A stretch of 64,000 nucleotides of DNA from Sciurus carolinensis (GCF_902686445.1 NC_062226.1:11752001-11816000); one strand, 5' to 3'. Positions 45,286 through 58,940 are shown, numbered from the stretch's first letter. Notes: generated by a model from the sequence alone, not told the origin. Numbers and translations: made by a program.

Positions 45286-45910
45286 AAAGTGAAGATTGAA
45301 AGAAATCATGAATAGAACCTCCAAGAATTATAAGATAACATGAAAAGGGCAAATCTAAGAATTATTTGGATTTAGAAAGAGTTACAAACCAAAAGAATGA
45401 AAAATCTGCTCAAAGAAATAATGCCAGAAAATTTCCAAAATCTGAAGAATGAAATGGAAAATCAATTACAATAGGCTTACAGGACAGCAAATGTATAAAA
45501 TTACACCAGATCAACACCAAGGTACATTATAAAGAAAAAGTCCAACATACAAAATAAAGATAGCACTCTAAAATATGTGAGAGAAAACCATCAGATTACA
45601 TATACGGGGAATCCAATATAAACACTAGCAGATTTCTCAGTCCAGACTCTAAAGACTTGGAGGTTCTGGAACAACATATTTCAAACTCTAAAATAAATGG
45701 AAGCCAACCAAGAAATCTTATACCCACCAAAACTAACATTCAGATTTGATGATGAAATAAAATCCTTCCATGATAAACGTAAGGTAAAAAATTTACAAAT
45801 TGAAAGCATGAACTACCAAACATTCTAAGAAAAAATATTCCACAAGGAGGAAATGAAAAACAATGAGTTAGCAGAGGGAGAAACTACACTACACAAAAAG
45901 TCAATCAAAG
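45285..45910 (+). mobile_element. L1 ORF1 fragment, decayed
   Basis: Aligns over its length with about 36,360-36,960 of the young L1 ORF1 (aaatcatgaatagaacctcc against the corresponding text there). It has many frame lesions and stops. It abuts the 3' end of the zinc-finger pseudogene. Confidence 0.85.
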
Positions 45911-45954
45911 GGGAAACAAAGTCAAGTTCAAAACCAAAAATTAACTCCTATTAA

Positions 45955-47599
<1,645 letters not shown>

Positions 47600-47600
<1 letters not shown>

Positions 47601-48000
47601 AGACTTTAAGTTTATTAAGATCATAGAATAAGAAGCATGTACCAGGACACCAGGTGATGGGACTCAGAGGAAGGCATCATGGCCAGAGATCTAAATTAAA
47701 TTTGGATCCCACACCAAGGTCTCAGTACCTCTTTCCAAGAACTTGCTAAAGGAAGCGCTTCTGCAGGAATAATAGTAACCTGGAAACAAAGTAACAGTCC
47801 CTTGTTCTCTGGATATTGCTCTGAATTCCAGGGCAGAGAACCCTGGAAGCTACAATGTTTCTAAATTGACTGTCTAAGCAGCTTTGAACAAAACCCATGC
47901 TGGGTAGGAAGCAGTGATGATTTATCTTCTTTGATGTTGAAATCCAGGTCCACCATTTTAACATATTTAGCATTATGAAAGAAATAGGTAAGGAACAGGC
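47600..48000. other. Flank of the zinc-finger pseudogene, unassigned
   Basis: May include more of the retrocopied 5'UTR near 47,600. I could not find a target-site duplication. No gene. Confidence 0.4.
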
Positions 48001-48200
48001 ACGACAATGTCAATAACAATATTGACTGAATGCTTACTATGAACCAAGCATAGATCTAAGTATATACCAGCCACCTAATTGTCACAACAGTGGGGTAGTG
48101 AGACCATTTTGTGAATAAACATATATAAAAACATAGGTCATTAATGTTTTGTGGTTCAGTAGGTTAATTATTTGTGATGACAATTAATGGAATATTTCAA
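48000..48200 (-). mobile_element. MIR-like remnant
   Basis: Antisense pattern tgaatgcttactatgaacca and aagcatagatctaagtatat typical of the MIR 3' end. Confidence 0.5.
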
Positions 48201-48213
48201 AATAGCTAGTAGA

Positions 48214-48320
48214 GGGGCTGGAAATCTAGCTTGGGGTAGAGCTCTTGCCTATCATGGACTGTGAGGCCCCAGGTTCCATCTCTAGCATAGAAAAAACAAA
48301 ACAAAACAAAACAAAAAAAC
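48214..48320 (+). mobile_element. ID-type SINE
   Basis: Plus orientation: aggggctggaaatctagctt, gtagagctcttgcctatcat, aggttccatctctagcatag, then an A-rich AAAAC-repeat tail. Confidence 0.8.
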
Positions 48321-49670
48321 TAGTAAGGAGAGTTTTGAATGCTCCCAACACAAAGAAGATGCATATCTGAGATAATAGGTATGTCAATTACCCTAATCTG
48401 ACCATCATCACACATTGTATTCATGTATTAAAATGTTACACTGTAGCCCAAAAGTATGTACAATTATTATGTGTCAATTAAAATGTATTAAAAAAGAAAA
48501 CTTATAGAATGGTAGAAGTACTAAAAGCTTCAAGATCAGCAAATATTGGCTGCCTCTAAGTGACAAAAAGGGAGATTCATGAAAATACAGAACTGTCAAT
48601 TTTATGTGGATTTCTAGCCAAACTTGGAAAAGGGTTAACACTTTAAAATGGAGTATTGATATTAAGAGTCAGTCTGGCATCACCACAAATGTATCTTTAT
48701 TTTAAACTGCATCGACCTATTGCTGAATGTAGTCAAGTTACAAGTAAAAAATCTATGCATAAAACAAACAGAAACAAAAACCCCACAAGAAGCAAAACAC
48801 AGGACTCTGAGGGATTAAGTACAGTGATTTGCTCAAGAGCAAACAGCTAGTCAATGTTGAAGCTGAGATGCCAGAGACGATGGCCTTAGTCACAGTTCTA
48901 TGACTGACTCCTCCCTCTTGGGAACAACCTCTCTTTTTGTTCTGGTTGAAAGTGGTAATAACACCTGAGAAATGATATTATACTATACAGGTGACTCCAC
49001 CAGGCAGAAATTGTAACCCACCAGCACACCAGGGTCAGCCCACTAAGGTGAATCCTCATCTTTCTCTGGGCATTGGTGGGGATTAAATAGGGTGGGGAGG
49101 GAGTAAGACAGGGGGCTCTAACTCCATTCTTCTGGGGCAGTATCTTGAAGAATTGTGTTAGAATATTACCTTGAGTCATATACATTTTACTGTGTGTATG
49201 TATACCAGAACACCATGTTGAACACCTTAAATATATACAATAAAAAATCCCAAGAAATTTTGTGGAATTGACAAACCGATATTAAACTTCCTTCTGAAAA
49301 AAATTATTTAATAATGACCAAGAAAAATTAAAAAATAACAATGGTGAGGGACTTTCCTACCTATAAAACTTAAAAATATACCTTAAGCTATAGCAATTAA
49401 AAGGCATAGGAATAGATGAACATAATAAACAAAATTGAGACCCAGAGAGAGACAAGTGTGTATATATACAATATTTTAAAAATAGCATTTCAAATTAGTG
49501 ATAGTAAATGGTATCATAGTAATTGGATATGTATAGAGATATTAAATAAAATTGTGGCATTTACCTAGCTTTAAACTATTTAAAACTAGGGAAGAGAACT
49601 GCATTTAGGAGCCTATAACTTTTTAGAGGGGAAGGCTTTTCGAAATGAATAGAAAAGATCAACAAACTTG
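48320..49670 (+). mobile_element. Old L1 fragments and intervening sequence
   Basis: About 48,320-48,495 is a plus-strand L1M 3' end (taccctaatctgaccatcat, caattattatgtgtcaatta). About 49,150-49,245 resembles another L1M 3' end. About 49,255-49,660 reads as old L1 ORF2 (ggaattgacaaaccgatatt, taagctatagcaattaaaag). Between them (48,500-49,150) I see only a possible MIR remnant near 48,820-48,900. No gene. Confidence 0.6.
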
Positions 49671-49710
49671 ATTTATTTCTTCCCCCATTTCTTTTAGTTT
49701 ATTTTTTTAA

Positions 49711-50140
49711 TTTTTTTTTTTTTACAGATGGCATTTTGATTTATTTAATCAGTATAATTATATTTATTATTTGTGGACATGGAGGACTGTCAACAAACTT
49801 ATAGATCTACCTGCTGGCTATTCCTCCACCCAGTCAAGGACTTCGATGCCAGTCTTCCATAATGCATTCATCCCTAATCTCCTAAATGATTTTTGAGGTG
49901 CTTCCCTTCTAGATCTTGGGGAGGGCAGACAATCCTTCTTTGTCAAAGTCAGTATCCTTCCCCTCTTGCTCCTCTTCATGTGTTGACTAGGAAGCAAGAG
50001 GTGGCATGGTTATTGGTGGTAGCAGAGCTTTTGTTGGTACTTCCCACAAGTCCCTGAGGGGAGGTGCTGGGTTCCAACACCCAGAGCATCCTTTAAAAAG
50101 TAGAGATTAGAGCCTTCATCCTTGACGTTGGACCATGGTT
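49711..50140 (-). pseudogene. Probable processed pseudogene of an unidentified gene
   Basis: A T run at about 49,711-49,724, followed on the minus strand upstream by AATAAA-type signals (near 49,740-49,775), marks the poly(A) end of a minus-strand retrocopy. Upstream minus-strand sequence gives protein-like stretches in one frame (for example RREAPQKSFRRLGMNALW) that end in a stop near WVEE. I do not recognise the parent, and the 5' boundary (about 50,140 or beyond) is unclear. Confidence 0.4.
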
Positions 50141-51430
50141 GCCTTTCTGGTACAACACGATATCTTCTCCCAAAGCCCCGTTTTTAGGCACCTGTGGCCT
50201 GTCTACCACAGGGGAATTTGAATGTGTGTCTTTAGCCTCCTCTCCTCAGCCTCATGCATCTCATGACTCCTCTTTAAAACATAGCAAGAGTGCATTGAGG
50301 TTGAGTTTGGACCCTGAGGCATTCATAGTTCACTGGAGCAAAAAGACCTTACCTGAAATCCCCTGAAGAAAGCAGCCCTGTGGATATGATTAAGCATAGT
50401 GTTGTGCCCTCTCGTATGACCCCAGGGTTTCCAGCACAGAGGCTGGCCGATAAACTGGCCAGTAAACCAGTTGCTGAATAGCTGACTGAACCCAGGATGA
50501 TCTGCTATTTCCTGAACATATTTTTTAGCTATTAGTCCTGGGTATACCTGATTCCCCATTCTTTGTCTTATGTAGCAGTGCATCTGGGGTTCTTAACTTA
50601 TTTTGTTTTTTCTTAAATCTTTATAATAGCTCTCATGCTTTCAGATGATCAATTTTGGCAGCTTCAGATGGTCTAAGCAATAGGAAGGAGCTTTCATCTC
50701 TATCCCCATTTTAATATCCCTTTTAAGACTCTGGAGACTCTCAGCTCTTAGATAAAAAGGTCTTTGTGGATATTGTTCCCATATGCTTAGTATGGGCTCT
50801 GTGGGTGTCCAACAAATCTTTATTGGATGAACAAATGTTTTACTCCATTACCACAGTAAAGGACAAATTATCAGTGTCCTTGTGACTTTCAGAGTCCTGT
50901 TCTGTCCATCTGATATAGATGGACTGGTTTAGAAACCAAACACTAATGTTAGGGTGTTAGAAAAGACAAATCCTCAGCTTCAAGAGTGGATGAATTAAAG
51001 GACTGGAAAATAATTTGGCTAAACTCAAGTCAGATCAAGTTAAATGTTACTCAGGGGAATTTGCCTGTGTTGGAAGCAGACAGCAACAGGAGCTATCACA
51101 GACGCTGCCTTTACAGAGCTCGGCAGGAGGTTAAGACTCTCCCTTTGGTCAAAGTAATTCTCTGCCTAGTTGTGGCTTTGGTTTGGATCAGGTACCCTTG
51201 TCTGTTTATTCTACTGTTGACTTTTGTACCTCCATCTCTCACTGGTTGAGCTGGAGGTTATAATTATATTCCCTTAGATAATCCATGAATTAGAGACTTT
51301 CAGGTTTTGAAAGCCAATTTTATGCTCAGAATGAAGGTTATGCTACAGCATATATCGTGAATCAAAATTTTGAGGCATTAAATACTGCTTACTATTCAGT
51401 TATTACCTGCAGAAATATTAAAGATGCTAT
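50140..51430. other. Unassigned intergenic sequence
   Basis: No repeat family or gene recognised. An 86-codon minus frame (50,323-50,583) and an 87-codon plus frame (50,986-51,249) have no signature. Confidence 0.45.
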
Positions 51431-51795
51431 GTTAATTTTCCAGTGCTGCTGTAACAAAGTACCACAAACTGAATGTCTTAAATAACAGAAACATTTTCTC
51501 ACAACTCTGAGGGATAGAAGTCTGAGATTAAGGTGTTGACAGGGGGGTTCCTTCTGAGGTCTTTCTCCTTGGCTTGAAGTTGGCCACGTTCTCCCTGTGT
51601 TTTCTTCACACAGTTCTCCCTCTGCACATCCTAGTCTCTTCTAGTGAGATAGTATTATGGCCCATCCCAATGACTTTGTTTTAACTTTTCCTCTTTAAAG
51701 GTCTTACCTTCAAATACAATCACATTCTGAGATTTTGGGAATTGGGACTTCAACATAAACATTTCAGGGGGTTCACAAGTTAGCCAATAGATATG
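51431..51795 (-). mobile_element. MLT1-type MaLR LTR
   Basis: Antisense MLT1 pattern end to end: cagtgctgctgtaacaaagt, caaactgaatgtcttaaata, acaactctgagggatagaag, ctccttggcttgaagttggc, caaatacaatcacattctga, cttcaacataaacatttcag. Solo and non-coding. Confidence 0.85.
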
Positions 51796-51924
51796 TTAGT
51801 AAGCAAAGGTGTCAAATGCTTGGTTTTCAGGAGGCAGCACTGGGAATCCAGAAAAAAATTGAAAGAGAAATCAAAGTGAATGAACAAACGTAAATAAATC
51901 CAGAGAAGCTCTTATAAAGCTCTT

Positions 51925-53290
51925 TTTTTCATTTTTTAAAAATTTATTTTTATTAAAGTTGCTTTTCATACATGTATGTAGGTAATAATGTCTTATTCTG
52001 CTGTCCTTCCCATCCCCACCACCCTACTCCTCCTCTCACTGCCCTCTGAATAATCCAAAGTTCCTTTATTCTTCCCTGCCCACCCCCCACTATGAATCAG
52101 CATCTGCTTATCAGAGAAAACATTTGACCTTTGGTTTTTTGAGATTGACTTGTTTCACTTAGCATAATATTCTCCAGTTCCATCCATTTACCTGCAAATA
52201 CTATAATGTCTTTCTGCTTTAAGGCTGAGTAATATTCCATTGTGTATATGTACCACATTTTATTTATTCATTCATCTGTTGAAGGGCATTCAGGTTGGTT
52301 CCATAGTTTAACTGTTGTGGATTGAGCTGCTATAAACATTGATGTGACTGCATCACTGTAATATGCTGATTTTAAGTCATTTGCATATAAACTGAGGAGT
52401 GGGATAGCTGGGTCAAATGGTGGTTCCATTCCAAGTTTTCTGAGGAATCTCCATACTGCCTTCCAAAGTGGTTGCACCAATCTGCAGTCCCACCAACAAT
52501 GTATGAGTGTATGTTTTTCCCCACATCCTTGCCAACACTTATTATTGCTTGTATTCTTGACAATTGCCATTCTGACTGGAGTGAGATGAAGTCTTATTTT
52601 GATTTGCATTTCTTTATTTGCAAGAGATGAGGAACATCTTTTCATATGTTTGTTGATTGATTGCATTTCTTCTTCTGTGAAGTGTCTGTTCAGTTCCTAA
52701 GCCCATTTATTGATTGGGGTTTTCTTTTGGGGAGTGGTTAAGTTTTTATCCTGGAGATTAGTGCTCTATCTGAGATGTGTGTGGTAAAGATTTTTCCCCA
52801 TTCTGTAGGCTCTCTCTTCACATTATTGATTGATTCCTTTGCTGAGAAGAAGTTTTTTAGTTTGAGCCCATCCCATTTATTGATTCTTAATTTTACTTGT
52901 TGTGCTTTAGGGGTCTTGTTAAGGAAGTCAGGTCCTAAGCCAACATGATGAAGATGTGGGTCTACTTTTTCTTCTATTAGGTACAGAGTCTCTGTTCTAG
53001 TGCTTAAGTCTTTGATCCACTTTGAATTGATTTTTGTGCAGGGTGAGAGATAGAGGTTTAATTTCATTTTGTTATGTATGGATTTCCAGTTTTCCTAGCA
53101 CCATTTGTTGAATAACCTGTCTTTTTTCCCATGTATATTTTTGACACCTTATCTAGTATGAGATAACTGTATTTATGCAGGTTTATCTCTGTGCCTTCTA
53201 TTTTGTACCATTGGTCTACTTGTCTATTTTGGTGCCAATACCATGCTATTGCTCTGTAGTCTATCTGCAGATCTTAGAGAGTAGATTAGA
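51925..53290 (-). mobile_element. 5'-truncated L1 3' half
   Basis: Complement of an L1 from the 3' end (about 51,925) through the ORF2 C-terminal region. Two stretches still read as ORF2 protein on the minus strand: 52,268-52,666 ([18 protein letters not shown]) and 52,738-53,067 (LIEEKVDPHLHHVGLGPD). It continues to the CCTAGCACCATTTGTTG region and on to about 53,290. Frameshifts separate the parts. Confidence 0.9.
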
Positions 53291-53358
53291 TATGTGCTCT
53301 GCTCCCAAAGTGAGGGATATCCTGGTTCTCCTATGTTCCTGGGATGAGAAGGAGCCAT

Positions 53359-53525
53359 AGAAAATGGAAGCATTCAGGCTGGCGTTGTGGCTCCATGGTA
53401 GATCGCTTGCCTAGCATGTGTGAGACCTTGGGTTCCATTCTCAGCATCACATATAAATAAATGAATAAAACAAAGGTCTATCAACAACTAAAAAAATATT
53501 TTTTAAAAAAGAAAATGGTGGCATT
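53359..53525 (+). mobile_element. ID-type SINE with target-site duplication
   Basis: Body 53,375-53,509: aggctggcgttgtggctcca, gatcgcttgcctagcatgtg, cttgggttccattctcagca, then an A-rich tail containing aaaggtctatcaacaacta, the form typical of squirrel ID SINEs. Flanked by AGAAAATGGAAGCATT (53,359-53,374) and AGAAAATGGTGGCATT (53,510-53,525). Confidence 0.9.
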
Positions 53526-53837
53526 GGATTTTTGGACAGTAGAGGACTGGATTTGTTCCAAGTATTTTTTCTGCAGATAATATAAAGATTTTCCAAGGGT
53601 CTAGAGAGGCTCATTAAAATTAGGTGAGAGTGACAGAAACCAGTTTGATAAGTAAAGGAGAGGAGAGTGTTGTTAAAGAGATATGGTGGGAACTGTCTCA
53701 GGATGGTAAAGCATGGTATCTCCATGGGTCATGTTAGAGGGTGTGAAGAGTGATAAAGTCCAGTTCTCAATCCTCAAAGCAAGCCCTAGTCATGAATGAA
53801 ACAAGGGTAGATGTCAGCAACAGAGTCTAGGATAGGA

Positions 53838-54150
53838 CCTGTGTTAACTTTTTATCACTGTGGCAAATACCTGAGAAAAACAACTTAAAGGAGGAAAGAT
53901 TTGTTTCAGCTCGTGGTTTCAGTCCATAGTTGGCTGACTGTATTGCTTTGGGCCTGAGTAGGGCACACTCCCAGAGATTTACCTCCTCTAACCAAGCCCC
54001 ACCTATCTCAAGTGTCCACTCTCTCCCAGTAGTCCCTTCCCCTATCAGTGGATTAAAGCCCTCATGATCCAGTGACTTCCCAAAAGCCCCACCTCTGAAC
54101 CTTGCTGTATTTGGGATCATGTCTTCAACATGCAACCAAAACAGGACCAA
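53838..54150 (-). mobile_element. MaLR-type solo LTR
   Basis: Antisense MaLR layout: acaacttaaaggaggaaaga, cgtggtttcagtccatagtt, then agccctcatgatccagtgac, cttcccaaaagccccacctc and cttgctgtatttgggatcat. It resembles the two LTRs at 59,935 and 61,845. Confidence 0.7.
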
Positions 54151-54590
54151 AAGAGACTAGGCTAAGGTGACATTGAATATTTGGACAGTAGAGGACTGGT
54201 TATTGCCCCAAGCATTTTTCTGCACTCAGAGTACAAATCCAAAGATGAAATTAAACTGTAGAAATGAAGGATGGAAATGAAATTCCATTGCACATCAAGT
54301 CACCAAGGCCTGTGGCATTGAAGATTCATTTGTTGTGTGTACCAGTGCTCCTTGTTCTGTGTCCATAGCTGGTGGAATCTATTTCACTCATTCTTCTTTG
54401 TTCAACCCAGAGGTCAGCACATAAGTTTTCTTACTACAGCAATACTTATCAATAGATCGAAGTTGGCATGGAAGTTATAATTAATTTGCATGTGTGTAAT
54501 AAAGGAATGAAACTGAACAATATATCCTTATCCCAATTCTACCTTGCCTTAGATTAGGGATTATTGTGGCAAAATTAAAGGTATTTAAAT
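54150..54590. other. Unassigned intergenic sequence
   Basis: No gene. Its start (about 54,171-54,230) is a diverged repeat of 53,519-53,580. Confidence 0.5.
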
Positions 54591-54900
54591 TTTCTTTTAA
54601 AAAGTTATTTTATTTTTAATTGACAAATAATAGTTGCATATATTTATGAGATACAATGTGATTTTTCAATTCATGTATCACCGTGGAATGATCCCATCAG
54701 GCCAGTAACATAACTATCAAATACCATTTCATTGTGGTAAGAACATCTAAAGTATATTGCATTAGTTCTTTAAAATTATACATTATGTTATTAGCTATAG
54801 TCATCAGGCTGTATAATATATCACCAGAATCTCATCCTATAATTAAAAAATTTAAGATCATTCATCTTAAGATCTACTCCTTCTCTAAAATACCATGAGA
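54590..54900 (-). mobile_element. Old L1 (L1MB-like) 3' end
   Basis: Antisense L1MB phrases: atttttaattgacaaataat, gagatacaatgtgatttttc, cattatgttattagctatag. Confidence 0.7.
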
Positions 54901-55640
54901 CTATATTAATTTAACAGTTAATTTTTTAACTTAGACATTAAAATACAAACACTAGGAAAGAATCACTATACTGCAGAAAACTGCATAGAATAATTTATCT
55001 GATTATTAAGTCATGCAATTCATTCTCTACTTAAATCAGGAGCCTCTTTTAAAATAACAGGCACTTTGAGCCAAAAGACCCTTATTAGTAGTTCATATCC
55101 ATTGAGGTTTTAGTCTGTCTCCGGTGACTATAGGAAGCTTTTCAGATTACATAGAATGTGCCTTCCTTTATTTTCGGAAAAGATTGACAGAGAAGAGACG
55201 GTAGCAACACAAGCATCTCTAGAGAGAAGAGCACCCAGGCAAGAAAACTCAGGAAGAGTCAGAGGGTGAATGCACCTTACATACGGGAAGGGAAAGAAGA
55301 GTAGAGACCCAAACACATGCAGAGGCATTGACCTGTCCTACTAACTGTTAGGTGATTGTGTAAGCTGTTGAGAATCTAGGGTTCCAGAACCCAAGGCATG
55401 CAGCTCTTGTGAACATTTAAAAAAGAGACCATAGTTTTTATCATGTCATGACTAGGAAACACAGATTCTGCAGTTGGAGAGCCCTTAGTTGGATGGGGAG
55501 CATTTTCTCTCTCTTTCTCTCTCTCTCTCTCTCAAACACACTCACACACACACACACACACACACACCTGCAAAAAATTTCTTATAGTTTCAAATAAAAC
55601 AGAATGCCCAGGTTTGCATAAGTATCTTTTCACCCATGTA
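54900..55640. other. Unassigned intergenic sequence with a CT/CA microsatellite
   Basis: No gene seen. A (CT)n/(CA)n microsatellite is at 55,507-55,567. Confidence 0.6.
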
Positions 55641-55684
55641 AATTTGCCTATAGATAAATATATAAAAACTCTGTTATGTCAAAT

Positions 55685-55990
55685 GACCAAAATCCCAAAA
55701 AACCAAAGGCCAAATGTTTTCCCTGATAAGTGGATGATGATACATAATGGAGGTGAGGGGTAGGGGGGTAAGAGAAGAATGAAGGAACTTTGGATTATGA
55801 AGAGGGAAATGAGAGGGAGGAGGAGCGGGGGTTTGAAAGATGGTGGAATGAGACAGACACCATGATCCTACGTACATGTATGATTACACGAATGGTGTGA
55901 ATCTACATTGTGCACAACCATAGAATTGAAAAGTTGTACCCCATTTGTGTACAGTGAATCAAAGTGCAGTTTGTAAAAAATGACTGAATT
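55685..55990 (+). mobile_element. 5'-truncated L1 3' end
   Basis: Last codons of ORF2 region, purine-rich 3'UTR and A-tail (tacgtacatgtatgattaca, gttgtaccccatttgtgtac), nearly the same as 4,230-4,490. Very short, about 300 bp. Confidence 0.85.
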
Positions 55991-56225
55991 AATAGAGAGA
56001 AATACAAAAGGCTCCAAGGAAATATGGAATCAGTGGAGGGAATGCAACTTCCTGGAGTGGAGAGCTATTATGAGGTGAGTCTATAATAGGAACACAGAAA
56101 CAAGACATCCTAACTGTGCAATCATGAGGTGACAGAGATCACAGGTAGAACACTACATGGTGCAGCTACAAGTGACAAGAGTTGTTTCTCCACAACAGAT
56201 TTATATCAGGTGTGTGTATGTGTAT

Positions 56226-56226
<1 letters not shown>

Positions 56227-56262
<36 letters not shown>
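56227..56262. repeat. (CA)n microsatellite
   Basis: An uninterrupted CA run of about 36 bp, just beyond the stop codon of OR1L3. Confidence 0.95.
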
Positions 56263-56265
<3 letters not shown>

Positions 56266-56271
56266 CTGGGA

Positions 56272-57243
56272 TCAGGGTCCATGAATTTTATTGACCTTTG
56301 CAGAACAAAACCTACCTACTTGGCAGTTAACCTTGTTTAACAATTTCTCTAAGCCCCGTTTCATGTCTTTGTTTCTTAAACTGTAGATGAACGGGTTTAA
56401 CATTGATGTCAAAACTGTGTAGTTGACTGTTGCTATTCGGTCCTTGACCGTATAGCTGGACAAGGGATGAAAATAGACATAGCTAATACTCCCATAAAAC
56501 AAAGTCACCACAGTGAGATGGGAGCTACAGGTGGAGAAGGCTTTGTGTTTTCCAGCCACAGAGGGAATCTTGAAAACAGCAAAGAGGATTCTCAGGTATG
56601 AGATGAAGATACACACAAATGGAGCCATCACCGAGGCCAGCCCTTCTGTCATGGCCACAACTTCGTTCACGAAGGTAGAAGAGCAGGACAGTTTCAGAAC
56701 AGGGTTGACGTCACAAAAGAAGTGGTGGATAACATTTGATGCACAGAAGGTGAGCTGATGCACCAGGAGGACATGCAGGAGGGAGTGGAGACAGGAGAAG
56801 GCAGCTGAGAAGGCCAGCAGCAGGACACAGCGGCTGTGGTTCATGACCGTGACATAGTGGAAGGGATTGCAGATAGCTACATAGCGATCAATGGCCATAG
56901 CTGCCAGGAGGTAACTGTCCATGTTTCCAAAGACCAGGAAGAAATACATCTGTGCCAGACATCCGGCATAGGAAATGGTCTTTCTCTCTGATAAGAAGTT
57001 CACCAGCATCTTGGGGACTATGACTGTTGTGTAGCAAATGTCAGCAAAGGACAAAATGCTTAGGAAGAAGTACATGGGGTTCTGGAGTTGAGGATCTGAG
57101 TGGATAGCCAAGATGATGAGCAGATTTCCCAGCAGGGTGACCAGGTATATGCTAAGAAAGAGGGCAAAGAGTGGCTTCTGGTCCTCAGGCCGAGAAGAGA
57201 GGCCCAAGAGTATGAATTCAGAGAGTCTTGTCAGGTTGGACAT
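56272..57243 (-). CDS. OR1L3: Olfactory receptor 1L3
   Basis: A complete 323-residue odorant receptor in one exon, a seven-transmembrane GPCR of olfactory neurons. Visible: N3-L-T glycosylation site, GN at 39-40, PMYFFL at 56-61, C95, canonical DRY at 119-121 and AIC at 123-125, loop cysteines C167/C177/C187, KAFSTCSSH at 234-242 and MLNPFIYSLRN in TM7. The start MSNLTRLSEF, the SSTFVNE segment and the extended tail ending HGP match OR1L3 as I remember it, hence the symbol. The human protein begins two residues earlier; here that codon is TGT, so the second methionine is the start. This anchors the region to the OR cluster on human 9q33. The odorant is unknown. Confidence 0.96.
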   Translation of the reverse strand: MSNLTRLSEFILLGLSSRPEDQKPLFALFLSIYLVTLLGNLLIILAIHSDPQLQNPMYFFLSILSFADICYTTVIVPKMLVNFLSERKTISYAGCLAQMYFFLVFGNMDSYLLAAMAIDRYVAICNPFHYVTVMNHSRCVLLLAFSAAFSCLHSLLHVLLVHQLTFCASNVIHHFFCDVNPVLKLSCSSTFVNEVVAMTEGLASVMAPFVCIFISYLRILFAVFKIPSVAGKHKAFSTCSSHLTVVTLFYGSISYVYFHPLSSYTVKDRIATVNYTVLTSMLNPFIYSLRNKDMKRGLEKLLNKVNCQVGRFCSAKVNKIHGP

Positions 57244-57405
57244 TCCACAGGCGTGTGTGTACCTACAGACGAAAACACAGCCAATTAACGGTCCTTATGC
57301 ATCTTCCCATGTTGTCCTGGTACTGAGCAGTTATTAAGGGAGTGTTTACTCTGCTGCTTATTTTTTCCCCCCAAGTATGGCAAAATCAAAGCCGAATCAC
57401 TTACT
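57244..57405 (-). promoter_or_regulatory. Upstream of OR1L3; possible splice acceptor
   Basis: About 20 bp upstream of the ATG the minus strand reads GTTTTCGTCTGTAG then G, a plausible acceptor for joining a non-coding 5' exon, as is common in OR genes. No TATA box or donor could be assigned. Confidence 0.3.
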
Positions 57406-57870
57406 TTTAAAAGTTTATTCTTATTAGCCCATTACAGTTATATATAATATTGGGATTTATTTTGACATGATTATATAAGCATGGAATAAAATTTGCTCCA
57501 ATTCAATCCCCAGGACTTCTCCTTCCTCTCCCCTCCTCCCTCTCCCAGTTCCCCTTCCTCTACTCCACTGGTCTTCCTTGTATTTATTTATAGTTTTTAA
57601 AATCAGTGCTTCATAGATACACAGAAAGGTGAAATTCATTGTGGTATAGTCATATGTGCAAATAACATGGTCTGGTCAACTTCATTCCATCGTTCCTTCC
57701 TTTTTTCATCCCTCCTCTTCCTCTCTGAAACCACTTCCTCTGCTCCTCTGATCTCCCTTTTATTTTCATGGGATCCTCTCCCTCTTTCCCCCCTTATTTT
57801 GTTCTAGCTTTCACATAATGTGAATCCGTAGACTGGGTTAAAGGAAGATTCAACTTTAGAGACATAAAAT
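57405..57870 (-). mobile_element. L1-like 3' end
   Basis: Antisense L1 3'UTR style: aaaagtttattcttattagc start, tatttatttatagttttta, pyrimidine-rich middle (cttcctctcccctcctccct), ggtgaaattcattgtggtat. No coding frame. Confidence 0.6.
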
Positions 57871-58940
57871 ATCTACATTGAAATGAACCTAAGCTAACTC
57901 TCTTATTTAGTGTCAAGTGATGAGTAATTATCTCTCAGAATCAGGCATTTCCAGTTTCTCAAAATTGATTTCTTACCTGAAAAGGACATCTTATCTTACA
58001 TATTCATTCCGATCTCTTCATTTCTGCTCCACAAAATGATGAGTCAAAAAGTAGACAAATCTGCATCGACAAACTGCATGCAGAAAAGGTAGCTAATTGA
58101 GGAAAATCTCCTAGTGCTTCTTGAGTCCAAAAGCTCCCTTTCCTGGGTTCTTAAAATCAATTAGAAGCTGTAAATACTCACAGTCCCTCCTTCCCTCCTG
58201 AGTGTCTTCTGAGCCTGTACCACTAAGTCTCTGGAGTGTAATGGGCAAGAGAGTAAGAAAACAAATATTCATTACCTGTGTGCAGAATTGTCTCCAAGGA
58301 TCCAGAGGAATTATAAGTATTCTTCCCCCACAAGTGGCCCTGCATCCCTCTCTTTGAACTTCCAGTTATAGTGCAACATCTGCTTAGCTTGGTGTAAATA
58401 TCCAAGTTAGACAATAAGTTTCTGTTCTAGCTCTTGCAAGCCCTCCAAGGGCTTACCTGGGAGATGCCCCAAGTAACACAGAGGACAGTACCAGGCGTTG
58501 ATATTTGGATCCAATTTCTCCCCTGAGCCTATAAAACTTAGATTGGGCTTCCCTTTTAGTGACCCCCATTTCTCCAAAGGACAACTACCTCAGAGTAGCT
58601 TCTGTTCCAACCCTCCCAAGTTTGGTTAGAGCCACTAGGTTAGTAGGTGTGACCTTGTGACTCTCTCCTCTTATCTAAAGGTGCTGTAATGAACGTTGGA
58701 CCCAATCTTAGGTCACCCTTCCCTTGTTACACATTCTCCAGGTCTGGTGCTCAGAGTTTGATTCTCATTCCTTACTACCACAACTAGGGAAAGTCACTTC
58801 CTTCAGGTCTTTTACTTTTCTTGATTCGTCGAAGCACACAGAATCCACTTATCAGGGTTCCCGCCTGTCATGCTGCATAGTGTCCACTTCCTGTCAGTTA
58901 TTGATTTCTCATTGCATTCTTCAATTCAACCATTTCACTT
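57870..58940. other. Unassigned intergenic sequence
   Basis: About 1 kb without recognised gene or repeat. Short frames only. Confidence 0.5.
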
